A stretch of 64,000 nt of DNA from Adiantum capillus-veneris (Eukaryota > Streptophyta > Polypodiopsida > Polypodiales > Pteridaceae): the NCBI GenBank assembly GCA_014529385.2, contig CM043971.1, positions 33,003,209-33,067,208 of the forward strand, in the 5' to 3' direction. Both the position numbers and the translations under genes were made by a program. Positions 12,634-23,033 of this stretch are shown one piece after another. Position 1 is the first letter of the stretch, and each line of letters opens with the position of its first letter. The notes under the pieces were generated by a model, which had not been told where the DNA came from, did no database searches, and saw only the letters and a program-made list of their open reading frames with translations.

Positions 12634-12981
12634 GGTAAATGCTGCACCTGATGTGAAAACTGCCCGAAAATAGGAGAAACGGAGCGGGAACAACATGTTC
12701 TATATAGCACAAACCGTAGAAGGCTGTAAGGCACCTGTTATGTAGAAAACGGCACTGACAGAAACTCTGCACAAAATGACAAAATAGCCTCTGCAGTACT
12801 GTCTATAGTGGAAACGGAGGCCGAAATGAGCCCGAATCAGAAATCTGAGCAGACTCAGCTCTATGAGCTTGCCCGAAATATTTGTCGACCTGCAAACGCT
12901 TGCCAAAGCTCACTCAAATCAGAGAAAGTGAGCAGGCATGTGCTGGAGCAGCTGGCGACTGAGCCCGGGAGGATGCAACCT

Positions 12982-12993
12982 GCTTTGATACCA
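12982..12993 (-). promoter_or_regulatory. Copia-1 primer binding site (initiator tRNA-Met)
   Basis: The minus strand reads TGGTATCAAAGC, two bases from the end of the 5' LTR. This is the usual plant copia priming site with one change from TGGTATCAGAGC. Confidence 0.88.
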
Positions 12994-12995
12994 AT

Positions 12996-13223
12996 TGTTG
13001 GAATTCGGGTTGCAAAGAAACACACACAGCTTGGAGAAGATGAAGGAAGCTCAAGTCACACAATGGAGAGTGTGTTTCTTAGTATGCAATGGAAAAGATA
13101 GATAGCCCTAGAGTGATGTGCATATATACAATGCACGGGGGGAAAATCCTCCTAAAGAGGGAAAAAATGCCCCGGCGGTCCTAGTGTGTTCACACACATC
13201 ACTACCGCATGTAAATGGTAACA
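12996..13223 (-). repeat. 5' LTR of Copia-1
   Basis: 228 bp, TG...CA ended, adjacent to the primer site. It is the partner of 7981-8207. Confidence 0.92.
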
Positions 13224-14618
13224 TTTGGACACATTGAGGGCTTATCTTATATTGAGATACTCACCAAGATGGCTAGAGAGTGTCTCTATAGATGATAAGG
13301 GAAGAGGATTGACAAAAAAAAATCATAAAAGTGAGACATACCCTTGTTTATATAGCCTTGTACAAGTCCCAAGGAAAAACTTGACCGTTGGGCCCAAAAT
13401 TTGAGGAGGATGTTGAGGGGATGCTGGTGGGACTTTAAAAAGTTATAGGGTAGTAATTTTAAAAAAAGCTAGTTTTAGTATAATTCCATGCGCTTATTTT
13501 GAGATTTACCTCGAAAATTTAATTTTGAAGGTGAGAAAACCTACAACATTTAGAGAATTTTAGTGTAAAATTTTAAAAGTATAGTCAATTTACCTCTTAT
13601 TGAATATGGAGCATGATTTACCCTTGTAATTTTTATTAATGCACATTTGTAGGGCCCCAACTATGAGGAGAATCCATCATACATGACTCACCAAAATATT
13701 TCTTTTCACTGGAATATCATGGCTAGATGGTGACCAAAAAGTGACCAACAAAATGGTCAGCTAATGGCCAGTAGTCATTGGCTAGGTTGTCGGTGGCTAG
13801 TAGTCAATGGCTGATTGGTCGGTGGTGGGTAGTCAATGGTCGGTGGCCACAAGTCTATGGTTAATGTTCCACAACCAATAGCCGAGTTTTGGATGGACTT
13901 ATCTACTCAGGGGTGGCTACACATTGGCACATCAACACATGGACGACAATCATCTCTCATGAGAGAGGACAGCCCATAGAGACTCCTTTTGGTCTATAAA
14001 ACAAGGCCTCTTCTACACATGAAATTAAGGCGTGTGCAAGGTGGCGAAGAGAATAAAGAAAGGAGAAGTGAGAGAATAAGACAGGAGGTCCATTAAAGGT
14101 TTCTAAATCCTTTGTAATTACTTCAAGCAAGAAGTTAAAAGCCATAGAGTGACTACTTTTCCATGGACGTAGTGTCATAAAATCTAATATCTACCTATCC
14201 CAAATGATTTTCTCATACTGGACAAATCATTTAATATGGGAAGATAGAAGGGAATAAGGGTTAGAATATGGATATGTACTGCTAGACCTATCTTAGCAAG
14301 AGGCCAGGAGGAGGGATAGTTATCTCTCAATAGGGGTCCAAATGGAGAGAGGTCTACCAAAGAGCAATGTGCACTTAATAGAGCTTTAAAAGACCTTGGG
14401 TTAAGCTTCATTGAATCCTCAAAAGGTTAGTGTTAAAAGCCTTTAGGCCTAGGACCAAAGGGGTGACTATTGCTATGGCAGGTATTTTAAACCTATGTAA
14501 ATTTGGACTATGGACACCAAGTGGATGCAAGTGGCCAAGTGGACACTCCCAGTTGCATGGGGAGAGCCCTCTTTGTAGGGGATGAGAGAGAACACACACG
14601 ACAAGAGCTCCCCTTTTT
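13224..14618. other. Intergenic with a degenerate GGT/GGCTAGTAGTCAATGG minisatellite
   Basis: No gene was seen. Between about 13724 and 13870 a short motif resembling GGTCGGTGGCTAGTAGTCAATGG is repeated imperfectly several times. The rest is AT-rich noncoding sequence. Confidence 0.5.
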
Positions 14619-14623
14619 CACAT

Positions 14624-14815
14624 TGTTGGGGTATAAAGCCCAATGTGGTCACCCAGGTAAGTGGGCGGGCCGCCAGGTATGTACACATATTCTTTTGTAA
14701 AAACCTAATAAGAACTCACAATGCTCTACACATTACAGTAGAGCGAGTTCACCATATCGTTGTGCTCTTCTTCTCGCACTCTCTCTCGCGTCGCACTTCC
14801 GCTCGTACTCCTTCA
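14624..14815 (+). repeat. 5' LTR of Copia-2
   Basis: Begins TGTTGGGG and ends CTCCTTCA. It is followed two bases later by the tRNA-Met primer site, and preceded by the target duplication CACAT. Confidence 0.95.
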
Positions 14816-14817
14816 AC

Positions 14818-14829
14818 TGGTATCACAGC
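14818..14829 (+). promoter_or_regulatory. Copia-2 primer binding site (initiator tRNA-Met)
   Basis: Reads TGGTATCACAGC, one base from the usual plant copia primer site, immediately inside the 5' LTR. Confidence 0.88.
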
Positions 14830-15912
14830 TCAGATCGAGGCTCGGGGCAGCACTGCAGGAGGCTAGAGTCACCAGCTCAGATTGGAGTGAAATTCGACAG
14901 ACGAAGACTCGGCCCCAAATCTGGTGGGAGACCTCGAAGGGCTTGGTGTTGTCAGAATTTCATTCTGAGGTCATCTCGGCCACCGTTCAGCTTCGACAAA
15001 GGTCTACGCAGGCCATTTTTGACTACGTGGTCTCGACGAGTGCAGATCCGACTCTGCAAATTTGGGGTTTTCGGCCTACGACTGCAGGTGCTGAGGATAT
15101 CGACACTCCCAGAGTGTTGATTTGTGGCTATCTACACATCGAAGGACGGCTCATAGTTCTTGGAGGCGTGTCACATACGACACGGGCGCATCTACACACA
15201 GACTGTAGGCGACATCCACTAGTTCATCAGGTAGCTTGTGTTTGCTGCTTGATATTCCAGATTTCATCCTGACATTGCAGGTACTTCCACATGGGATGTA
15301 TTGTCAGAGATGATGTATGTCTGTTGAGGGTTTGCTGGCTGTGAGTCACGCAGCAAACAACCGCCGCAGCGGTTACAGCATACAGTGGGAAATTTGTGGA
15401 TGTATGACTTTGTGGGAAGTCTATGTACTGTCAGATTTACTGCAGCCTTTTTTGAGGGTCGAGTGAGGTTTTATTGAGCTGGGGGATTCTCGAATGTTGA
15501 GATCCTTTCGGTGATACAGGTCTTGGAGCGATCCCTCGAGCACCCTTAGATAGGCAGCTACGATGTATTGATTGTGAGTTAGACAGTTGGGATTGCATCT
15601 TTGCTTTACTGCCATTGAGGCATTGTCGTAGTCTATGCTTATAGGACAGTGACAGGACAGTGAGAGACAGTACAGGTGCAGGACAGATTTACCTGCAGCT
15701 TACAGTGTCAGAGAGACAGTGTTTTTTGAGCTGTTTTTTGGTATGTTTTTAGTACACCAGAGCCATTTTACAAAGGAGACTCTGCCAAAATTTCTGCAGA
15801 ATCTGAAGCTTTCTTGGTTCATTTGACAGGTTGATATTGGTTCAGAGGTCAGTTTACAGGGGAAACTCTGCCGAATTTTTCCCAGAAAAGTAAACTACTA
15901 TGAAGTGTAGCT

Positions 15913-16785
15913 ATGGCTGGATCACAGGACACTGCTCTTTACAATATCAAGAAGCTGGATGGAACCAATTTCCCATTGTGGAAGAAGCAGATTTGGCACG
16001 TGTTGGTACAAAAGAAGCAGATAAAACCTATAAAGCTCAAGGGGATAAAACCAGAAGATATGGACGAAGATGAATGGAGCGAAATGGATGAATTGGCACT
16101 TTCTACCATTATGTTGACTTTGGCAGAAAGCGTTTACTTCAATGTAGAAGACGAGATGTCGGCTTATCACGCATGGTTAAAGCTAAGTGACCTTTATGAG
16201 AAGCAGAGTGCAGCTTCACAGGTATACTGGCTTAAGAAGCTTGTTGACTTGAAGATGAAAGAAGGGACACCTATGTCCAATCATCTGAATGAATTCAACA
16301 CAATCTATAGTCAGTTGTCAGCTCAAGGTGTCAAGTTTGATGAACCTGTTAGAGCTATGTTCCTGTTGATCACATTGCCGGAAAGTTGGGACACTTTTCG
16401 CACAGCTTTGAGTAATTCTGCACCTCCATATGGTTTGAACATAGCAGGTGTAGAAGGAAGTCTGCTTACTGAAGAAACCAATAAAAAGACAATGGACAAA
16501 GGCAAAGGAACAGCCTTAGTTGTCAGGGGAAGGACAAAAGAAAAGTACAAAGGTGGAAAGAGGAATCACTCTCATAGCAAGTCCCGCAGTGCTAAAGGCA
16601 AGAGAGACATAGAATGCTACCATTGTGGCAAGAAGGGTCACATGAAAAGAGACTGCAGAGAATGGAAAGCAGAAAAAGGCAAAGAGAAAGCTGAAGACCA
16701 TGGTGAGAAGAACAAGTCCTCAGTGAAGATTCAAGAAATAAATGTAACAAACACTGTTGCAGAGGATAACAGTCTAGTGTCATGA
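15913..16785 (+). CDS. Copia-2 gag protein
   Basis: A 290-residue capsid/nucleocapsid protein. The N-terminal part reads LDGTNFPLWKKQIWHVL, the usual copia gag start. A UBN2-type capsid region follows, then a basic linker and a complete CCHC zinc knuckle, CYHCGKKGHMKRDC, at about residues 235-248. The frame ends at TGA 16783-16785. The following protease continues in the same frame with no other break, so the TGA sits exactly where gag and pol would be one polyprotein in related elements. It is either a nonsense mutation or, less likely, a readthrough site. Confidence 0.9.
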   Translation: MAGSQDTALYNIKKLDGTNFPLWKKQIWHVLVQKKQIKPIKLKGIKPEDMDEDEWSEMDELALSTIMLTLAESVYFNVEDEMSAYHAWLKLSDLYEKQSAASQVYWLKKLVDLKMKEGTPMSNHLNEFNTIYSQLSAQGVKFDEPVRAMFLLITLPESWDTFRTALSNSAPPYGLNIAGVEGSLLTEETNKKTMDKGKGTALVVRGRTKEKYKGGKRNHSHSKSRSAKGKRDIECYHCGKKGHMKRDCREWKAEKGKEKAEDHGEKNKSSVKIQEINVTNTVAEDNSLVS

Positions 16786-19700
16786 GACATCTACTTCTTG
16801 AAGAATACAATGGACTCAGCTCTTCTTACAGCATCTGATGGAAATGCACTGAGTGACTGGATTATAGACTCAGGGGCATCACTTCATGTGTCTCCAAACA
16901 AGGAGTGGTTTACCTCTTATGTGACCTCTAAAGATCATGTTCGGCTAGGCAATGGGCAGACATGTGAGATCTTAGGTGTTGGAGATGTTCAATTGAAGTT
17001 TCAGAATGGCTCTTCTTTCACGCTGAAGAATGTGAGACATGTTCCCGCAATTACAAAGAGCTTGATCAGCACAGGTTTACTTGATGATGCTGGCTACGTC
17101 ACCACTTTTGGACAGAACATTTGGAAGATATCCAAGGGTTCTATGACAGTAGCACATGGAGTAAAGTCTGGAGGACTTAACATGATTTATGTATCAAATG
17201 TCTCTAAAAATGTAATCAATGTAACCGAGCAGCCGAACGTTTCTTTGTGGCATTGCCGGTTAGGACATATGTCCAAGAAGGGAATGGAAATCTTGTCTCG
17301 TTCTGGTTATTTGCCTGGCTTTTCATTTAATGATTTGAATCTGTGAACATTGTCTGTATGGTAAGCAAACACAGCAGCCACATAAGCATAGAAGCAGTAG
17401 AAGAGATACACAGTTGGCACTTGTTCATAGTGATTTGTGTGGACCTATGCCTAACCTATCTCTAGGGGGAGCTTCTTACTTTATGACATTTATAGATGAT
17501 TACTCGAGGAAAGTATGGGTTACTTTCTCAAGCACAAGGATGAAGTGTTTAGTGTTTTCAAAACGTTTGTGACACTTGTGGAGAATCAAAGTGGCAAGAA
17601 GCTTAAATGCTTACGCACTGACAATGGTGGAGAGTATGTTTCAAAGGCCTTTCAGGACTTTTGTGAGTCAAAAGGTATAAAACGTGAACTTACTGCTCCT
17701 TACAATCCTCCTCAAAATGGTGTTGTTGAGAGGATGAATAGGACCATACAAGAGAAGGTCAGAAGTATGTTGTCTAATGCACAGCTGCCAAATGGGTTTT
17801 GGGCTGAAGCTGTATCAACAGCTGTTCATCTTGTAAATAGATCTCCTAGCAAGATTTTGCAGAAGGATTTCGTGCCAGAGATGGTATGGTCAAGCAAAAT
17901 GCCCTCATACAAGCATCTCAGAGTCTTTGGCTGTGAGGCATATACTCACGTTCCAAAGGAATTTAGGAACAAACTTGAGCCAAAGAGTAGAAAGTGCATC
18001 TTTCTAGGCTATGGTAATTCTGGTGAGATGGGGTACAGACTTTGGGATCCCGAATCCAGAAAGGTTGTCCGCAGCAATGATGTTCACTTTAATGAATCCA
18101 AATATCATTCTAAACCAGAGAGGGTTGAGGAGATTAGAAGAGTTGTCTTCCAAGAAGATGGACCTGCACGTGCAAGACAAAATGTCAAGGCTCAAGGGGA
18201 GCAAGGACAGGATAGAGTGGAACCACAGGTTGTGGCTGAGCCTGAGCCACCTATTGTGCGTAGATCTAGACGTATCACGCAACCTCCTGATAGGTTTGTT
18301 CCATCTATGAACTATGTCATGTTGACTGATTGCAATGAGCCTTCATGTTACAAGGAAGCAGTGCAAATGAAGGACTCCAGGAATTGGCAATTGGCCATGC
18401 AGTCAGAGATGACAGCTCTGCATAAAAACAAGACATGGAAGCTAGTTAAATTACCACAGGGCAAAAAGGCTCTACCTTGTAAATGGGTTTACAGGTATAA
18501 GATCACCGCTCATGATAGTCAGCCAAAGTACAAAGCAAGGCTTGTTGCCAAGGGCTTTAAGCAAGAACAAGGCATTGACTTTGATGAAGTCTTCTCTCCG
18601 GTGGTCAAGATGACTACATTGAGATGCTTTCTTGCATTGGTTGCCATATTAGATTTGGTGTTGCACCAAATGGATGTCAAGACAGCGTTCTTGCATGGTG
18701 ATTTAGATGTGGAAATTTACATGCAGCAGCCAGAAGGGTTTGTTGAGAAAGGCAAGGAAGATTGGGTATGCCAGTTGTTAAAGAGTCTTTATGGCTTAAA
18801 ACAATCACCGACGGCACGGTACCATAAATTCCACAAGTTTATGATTTCTCAAGGCTACAAACGTAGTGAGTTCGATCACTGTCTATATACAAAGAAGGCT
18901 AAGGATGGTAGTTGGTTGATCCTTATTTTGTATGTGGATGACATGTTGATTGCTGGCAAGCACTTGGAAGAAATTTCAGCTTTGAATTCAAAGATGGCAA
19001 AATCGTTTGACATGAAAGACATGGGTGAGGCAAGTCATATACTTGGTATGCGCATTGAGAGAGACAGATCAAAGAAGTTGATTTGGTTATCTCAAACAGA
19101 GTATATTGACAAGGTTTTGCAACGTTTCAATATGGAGAAGGGAAAGGCATTGAGTGTTCCATTTCCACCATATGTGAAACTTAGCAAACAAGATTGTCCT
19201 GTGTCTGAGGAAGAAAAGGCTGAAATGGATAAGATTCCATATGCGTCTACAGTGGGTAGTTTGATGTATGCAATGATTGCTACTCGCCCAGACATTGCAT
19301 TTGCAGTGGGAGTAGTAAGTCGATACATGTCAAACCCAGGCAAGAAACATTGGGAGGCAGTGAAAGGAATATTGAGATACCTGAAAGCTACAAAGAGTAT
19401 GCGTATATGCTATGGGAGTCAGGAGCTAAGTGTAAAGGGTTTTACAGACTCAGATTATGCAGGTGACTTAGACAACCGAAGGTCTACGTCAGGGTATGTC
19501 TTTACATTGGCTGGTGGAGCAGTATCATGGCGTTCTAGATTACAAGATTGTGTTACTCAGTCTACTACAGAGGTTGAATATGTTGCAGCATCAGAGGCAT
19601 GCAAAGAATCAATTTGGCTTAATCGACTAGTAACAGATTTGGGAATCAAAGAAGAGATGCCTGTGTTATATTGTGATAGTCAAAGTGCTATACAATTGGC

Positions 19701-19890
19701 TCGCAATCCAGTTTATCACTCAAAGACAAAGCATGTGGATGTGAAGTATCATTTCATCAGGGAAATGCTCGAGGATAAGCAACTTCAGCTTGTCAAAGTT
19801 CACACCACAGAAAATCCTGCTGATCTACTTACAAAAGGACTTCCCTCAGAGAGCTTTGCGCATTTTCGCAAGCAGTTAGGTGTAGGGTAG
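16786..19890 (+). pseudogene. Copia-2 pol: protease, integrase, RT, RNase H, with two indels
   Basis: Protease: WIIDSGASLHVSP near 16858. GAG-pre-integrase: LWHCRLGHMSKKGMEILS, ending at about 17340. A 2-nt loss near 17343 (before EHCLYGKQ) and a 1-nt loss near 17520 (after RKVWV) shift the frame of the N-terminal integrase and then restore it. The catalytic integrase continues with DNGGEYVSKAF and NGVVERMNRT. RT has MDVKTAFLHGDL, LYGLKQSPTARY (the usual Arg after SP is Thr) and catalytic LYVDDMLI. RNase H has FTDSDYAGDLDNRRSTSGY, TEVEYVAAS and YCDSQSA. The frame ends at TAG 19888. From 17515 to 19890 it is uninterrupted for 791 residues. Confidence 0.92.
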
Positions 19891-19953
19891 TACATCACTT
19901 CTCTACATTTCTTGTATATTAGCTTGTATAGGAGCTTCTCTCACACTTAAAGT

Positions 19954-20005
19954 ACCACATTGGACTTTAAGTGGGAGGTTGTTGGGGTATAAAGTCCAAT
20001 GTGGT
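19954..20005 (+). other. 15-bp inverted repeat around the Copia-2 polypurine tract and 3' LTR start
   Basis: ACCACATTGGACTTT (19954-19968) is perfectly complementary to AAAGTCCAATGTGGT (19991-20005). The 22-base loop holds the polypurine tract and the first bases of the LTR. The left LTR has AAAGCCCAATGTGGT and no upstream partner, so the stem is specific to the 3' junction. Confidence 0.85.
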
Positions 20006-20171
20006 CGCCCAGGTAAGTGGGCGGGCCGCCAGGTATGTACACATATTCTTTTGTAAAAACCTAATAAGAACTCACTATGCTCTACACATTACAGTAGAGC
20101 GAGTTCACCATATCGTTGTGCTCTTCTTCTCGCACTCTCTCTCGCGTCGCACTTCCGCTCGTACTCCTTCA
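19980..20171 (+). repeat. 3' LTR of Copia-2
   Basis: 192 bp, three substitutions from the 5' LTR. It is followed by the target duplication CACAT. Confidence 0.95.
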
Positions 20172-20176
20172 CACAT

Positions 20177-21002
20177 AAGTCATATGGGACACATGCCAGG
20201 CTCCTAGATAGGTTGCCCCCCAGTGAAGCCTGAAAACTATTGGATGGCCTATGGCAAGGACCGATGAGAATTAAAAATGAGTAAATTGAGCTTCATTTTT
20301 TTAGAAAATCTTATTCAATGAACCAATGAGAAATTGCTATTGGACAGTCTACCAAGGGGTCCAATGAGAATTAAGAAACCCATAAGCTAGCTTAATTCCT
20401 ATTGGCCACTTGACTTAGAGGTCCAATAAAAGTTTAGCTTTATTTAAATAATTATCTAAGCTCTCTCGAAAGGAAAATAAGGACACTTGTCACAAGGCTA
20501 GACACATTGCTTGTTATCTCTCATTGGCTAAGCCTTGGCATGGACCAATAGAACGCAAGCAAGAGTATTTACGAGAGAGGCGGTCAACCAAGGCAAGAGG
20601 AGGCTCTCATTTTTGGCATACTCAACCACACACACTCACACAACTCATGTGTTGAGCAAGAACTACATCTCCTTCTCCAAGATTTAGAATTATAGAGCCT
20701 ACACCAACACCTCTTACCTATGGAATGCAAATCCAAGCAAGAGTCAAGCTTCAATGGCATTCTCATCTTCTCTACCATCTTCATTGCTATGCTAAGCTCA
20801 ACTCTAAGAGTAATCTATGGTAAGGAGAATACTTCTTTCTTGTATGCTACATCTTCTTCCTCTTCAATTTCCTTACTTCTTGCTAGCGCTCTTCACCTTT
20901 GAAGGTGTTGGACGTCTTGCGATTGAGACCGGGGACAAGTTTATGCTATTGCAAGTAAGTTTAATTGGTGTTTCGGGCATAATATTTGTGCCTTGAGAAT
21001 TG
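20177..21002. other. Noncoding stretch between Copia-2 and the Copia relic
   Basis: No gene recognised. Short motifs such as CCAATGAGAATT and TCCAATAAAAG recur between 20270 and 20430, suggesting decayed repeat DNA. A 60-codon open frame at 20720 has no family features. Confidence 0.4.
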
Positions 21003-21448
21003 AAAACCTATTGCCAATCCCATGGAAACAGGTTTGAAATTGAGTCTTATGATGCTGGAAATCTTGCAGATGTCACTCTTTACCAAATTGCCATTGGATG
21101 CCTCATTTATGTATGCAACACGAGGCCGGATATTCAGTTTGCAATGTCACAGGTCATCAGATTCATGCATAGCCCAGGGTCTAAGCATTACATCTCCATC
21201 AGTATTAGGCTGATCTGTAACATTTTCAGAAACCCCCATAGGCATTTTCCTCATTGGAATTTACATTTCAACTTCCACCACTGAAAAGAGGCAAAAAAGT
21301 GTCATAAATGTCCTGTAAGCTGACATTACTATCTCTAGTACATGACAGCAAGGGCTGAACAGAATCTTCCACAAACACATCATCCTTTTTGACCAAGATA
21401 CACTTTTTTTGCAGATGATATAACCTATAACCTTTGCTTTCAGCACTA
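21003..21448. mobile_element. Rearranged Copia-1-family relic (two pieces head to head)
   Basis: 21003-21189 on the plus strand reads like the reverse complement of Copia-1 8840-9025 (RT/RNase H junction, LYVCNTRPDIQFAMSQV). Beginning at about 21190 the sequence switches and matches Copia-1 10010-10283 in the same orientation as Copia-1 (integrase-RT linker, minus-strand coding). The two pieces abut with an inversion and a loss of about 1 kb between them. The second piece ends exactly where the gag-PR element LTR begins at 21449. Confidence 0.8.
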
Positions 21449-22403
21449 TTGGACGGGAAGCGACTCACACACCCATGAAGTGCATGCAAACACTACCTAG
21501 ATCAACATAATGTCAATCGAGGACACAGATGACACGATAGGCACACGGAGGAAATCTCTTAAGCTTGTCAGGCTGAGACCATCCTACACATACAACACTC
21601 TGGAAGGCCAACTAAACCACAATCAAGAACCTCACTGCTCTCAACTACACCACCTAGCCACATACACATATACTAAAGGTAGCTCGCCTAATCATACCAA
21701 ATTCGTACGAAAATTAAGGAACACCATCCCCTCACTAGGATACACCTGTCCCTAAGCTTCTACACTCAAAACCCTCGCTCTAAACCCATCTGCGGAAACG
21801 CGTAGGATGACAGAGCCGAAATTTGAAAGTGCTCAAAACTGAAATTTATGAGTACCTCTGCGTAGCTTATGTCACCACGATTCTATAGACTACTAGCACG
21901 CAGAAAACAGACATCGTTTGATACACTTACGGCCACAAAAAGCTCGTAGATGCGTCGGCGTGTGTGCTTTGTCTCGCATGGAATGCTTGGCGTTGTCGCG
22001 TAGCTCTCCTCGAGCTTACAGCAATGGTGCAGTCGGATCTCCAATGTGTTGAGCGAGCTGGGCGTAGCGGGAGGATGAAGCTCACACTCACTCTCTTTCT
22101 CTCTCATACACAGTAGACGGCAGCGCTAAAGTTTGATTATGATAAAAAGTCTTTTTACAAAATGACCTAGGTACCTTATATACTAAGGCTACCTTAGGTT
22201 TAACCAAAATTGGGGTTGAAAGGGTCAAATGGCTTTGTATTTACAATCTGGAAGTGCCATTGCACCCCAGCTTCTGAAACTAGAATAACTACTCATTACA
22301 AATGACGTTTATAGCCATAATCCGCAGCATTTCATAACTCGCAAAAGATAACACTTTGGTACGAAACTTGAGTTATGTTGTGTTGTTGACCCAGCGGTCA
22401 ACA
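21449..22403 (-). repeat. 3' LTR of the gag-PR element
   Basis: Corresponds to 40188-41147 but lacks the terminal TG on the plus-strand left side, where it meets the Copia relic. A G-rich polypurine tract lies just outside the other end, at 22404-22413. It contains the half-palindrome ACGCGTAGGATG at 21798. Confidence 0.87.
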
Positions 22404-22413
22404 TTCCCCCCTT
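22404..22413 (-). promoter_or_regulatory. Polypurine tract of the gag-PR element
   Basis: The minus strand reads GGAAGGGGGGAA immediately before the LTR start TGTTGACC. An equivalent tract lies at 41148-41157 beside the second LTR. Confidence 0.75.
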
Positions 22414-23033
22414 CCGTGTTCATGTCGTCCCCGACATGACCTGATTGTCGATGGCGATGTGGTCTTTGCTGTCGTTTTGTTGTTGGAAAGAAAGTATAGA
22501 CTATAGCCTTTGCAATAGCTTGTCTTGTTCGTCCAATCCGATGTACATAGTCTTCACATGATTCAGGAAAATCATACTTGATGACGAACTTTATGTCTTT
22601 CACATCCACGCTCCGAGCTGCAGCATCTGTTTCTATCATTATAGGTCTACTGTCTGATCTAAATTCAAAAAGAACCCAATGTCGTTTAACTTGACTTTTA
22701 TCATCATGGATAGAGAAAGCTCCATCCATCATTTGCTCCAGCAAATCTGTCAATTCGGAGTATTTGTGATTCTCAGAAACAATTTCTACAATCTGTAGAA
22801 TTGAGTGATTGGCTTTCTAATCTTGTGAGCCAATGACAACTTTGTAAGGAGTTATGTTGTGTTGTTGACCCAACAGTCAACACTTTGTTGTTGTTTTGGC
22901 TTCATGTGTTGCACTGCTTGTATCTTTGTCGAACCACAACAAGAACTATGATCCATTAGAGCGGACATCTATCATCGTAACCATTCATCTTTTGAGATCC
23001 TCTGATTACTTTTATGTCTGCGCTTCTTCATTG
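22414..23033 (-). pseudogene. Captured, intronless fragments of the DEAD-box helicase mRNA (left copy)
   Basis: The minus strand from 22847 to about 22476 encodes a corrupted helicase stretch ([65 protein letters not shown]). It matches exons 6-9 of the gene at 45726-48670, joined precisely at the exon junctions with no intron sequence. An in-frame gap of about 78 nt removes motif IV ([13 protein letters not shown] region). 22964-23010 matches the helicase start-codon region, and 22931-22962 matches its 3' UTR (45519-45558). The order (start, 3' UTR, middle) is not colinear with the mRNA. A 37-bp copy of the LTR start lies at 22849-22885 between the pieces. Confidence 0.88.

Larger units (their letters stand above)
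7981..13223 (-). mobile_element. Copia-1: complete but decayed Ty1-copia retrotransposon
   Basis: Two LTRs of 227 and 228 bp (7981-8207 and 12996-13223) bound gag, protease, integrase, reverse transcriptase and RNase H in Ty1-copia order on the minus strand. On that strand each LTR begins TGTCACC or TGTTACC and ends CCAACA. The primer site TGGTATCAAAGC (12982-12993) fits initiator tRNA-Met, and a polypurine tract abuts the 3' LTR at about 8208-8219. Flanking pentamers are TTTGA and TTTGG, a possible mutated target duplication. The LTRs differ at roughly a dozen positions plus indels, and the coding region holds many stops and frameshifts, so this is an older, inactive copy. The same family supplies fragments at 21003-21448 and 41771-42695. 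Confidence 0.93.
14624..20171 (+). mobile_element. Copia-2: young Tork/Tnt1-like Ty1-copia retrotransposon
   Basis: The 192-bp LTRs (14624-14815 and 19980-20171) differ at three positions by my alignment. The element is flanked by a perfect 5-bp target duplication CACAT (14619-14623 and 20172-20176). The primer site TGGTATCACAGC starts at 14818 and a polypurine tract GTGGGAGG ends at the 3' LTR. Gag, protease, integrase, RT and RNase H follow in copia order, and the protein resembles Tnt1-94-type polyproteins. Despite its youth, the coding region has a TGA at 16783 and two indels near 17343 and 17520. This copy is probably non-autonomous now. Confidence 0.96.

Noticed and set aside
22373-22753. 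A functional 126-residue helicase-domain protein
   Set aside because: It lacks motifs Q to III and motif IV, the only upstream codons hit a TAG, the start would not be ATG, and the second copy is frameshifted.
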